Shown here: positions 63,881 to 64,000 of the stretch, in pieces | Position numbering within the stretch: the first letter of the stretch is position 1 | Layout: each line of letters begins with the position of its first letter | Assembly (NCBI RefSeq): GCF_900141745.1 | Contig: NZ_FSRM01000002.1 | Location: forward strand, 744,001 to 808,000 | Length of the DNA: 64,000 nt | Direction of reading: 5' to 3' | From: Paraburkholderia phenazinium | Lineage (GTDB): Bacteria > Pseudomonadota > Gammaproteobacteria > Burkholderiales > Burkholderiaceae | Position numbers and translations under genes: made by a program | The notes under the pieces: model-generated | Database searches by the model: none | The model's input: the letters and a program-made list of their open reading frames with translations, nothing else | Told to the model about the DNA's origin: nothing

Positions 63881-64000
63881 GGCCAGCAACCGCCGCCACC
63901 TGCCAATCGACGGCCCGTGCCCGGTGCGATTAGCGCAATGCAGGAAATCTAATCAAGTGACTTCGTTCGTATGCAATCCCATGCGTTCACATTAAGGGGG

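Overview
The window looks like chromosomal or megaplasmid DNA of a Burkholderiales bacterium, most likely Paraburkholderia, Burkholderia or Caballeronia. This is inferred from high-GC codon usage, a Burkholderia-type trimeric porin, an anthranilate dioxygenase cluster in the order known from Burkholderia cepacia DBO1 (andAc-andAd-andAb-andAa with divergent andR), and many LysR/AraC-controlled catabolic operons. I saw no rRNA, tRNA or CRISPR array by eye.

Layout. 0-7 kb: a peripheral catabolic module with an atypical SDR, an RraA-type aldolase-like protein, a porin, and an esterase coupled to an AAHS-type MFS transporter under a divergent LysR. 7-12 kb: the andR/andAcAdAbAa three-component anthranilate dioxygenase. 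12-17 kb: a polar amino-acid ABC transporter (ATPase, two permeases, binding protein) transcribed after a class V aminotransferase-fold enzyme, with a divergent LysR. 17-34 kb: an accessory island bounded by two tyrosine recombinases, both broken by a frameshift. 34-38 kb: etfBA, a split two-subunit TPP decarboxylase and a PAS-AraC regulator. 38-43 kb: an FAD amine/amino-acid oxidase, aminotransferase and P5C-type dehydrogenase run divergent to a LysR. 43-50 kb: a six-gene acyl-CoA operon (MaoC hydratase, acyl-CoA dehydrogenase, class III CoA-transferase, MmgE/PrpD, CitE-like lyase, aldehyde dehydrogenase) that reads like a branched or dicarboxylic acid degradation route. 50-57 kb: VOC protein, MdaB-type quinone reductase and a complete LivKHMGF transporter. 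57-64 kb: AraC regulator, DUF1479 protein, an orphan sugar-binding protein, a response-regulator relic and small unknown genes.

The most interesting part is the island. Its core is a pair of divergent two-gene units. The plus-strand unit encodes a small membrane protein resembling effector-associated constant component 1 (EACC1), followed one base later by a caspase-like protease with a transmembrane helix and five Sel1 repeats. The minus-strand unit encodes an outer-membrane-type lipoprotein followed by an exported protein with a LysM-like region and a subtilase-like catalytic set. Downstream lie a 1121-residue protein with a PLD-like His-Asp-Arg motif, a 682-residue protein with a PD-(D/E)xK nuclease motif, and a convergent 367-residue nuclease-like protein. 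I read this as a conflict or defence island. The possibility that the exported protease and lipoprotein work across the envelope with the caspase unit is inference.

A second non-obvious signal is a 50-base element, 38 of 50 positions identical without gaps, upstream of both the P5C-dehydrogenase-like operon (42171-42220) and the mdaB-like gene (51941-51990). It suggests a shared regulator, perhaps the LysR protein encoded at 42377.
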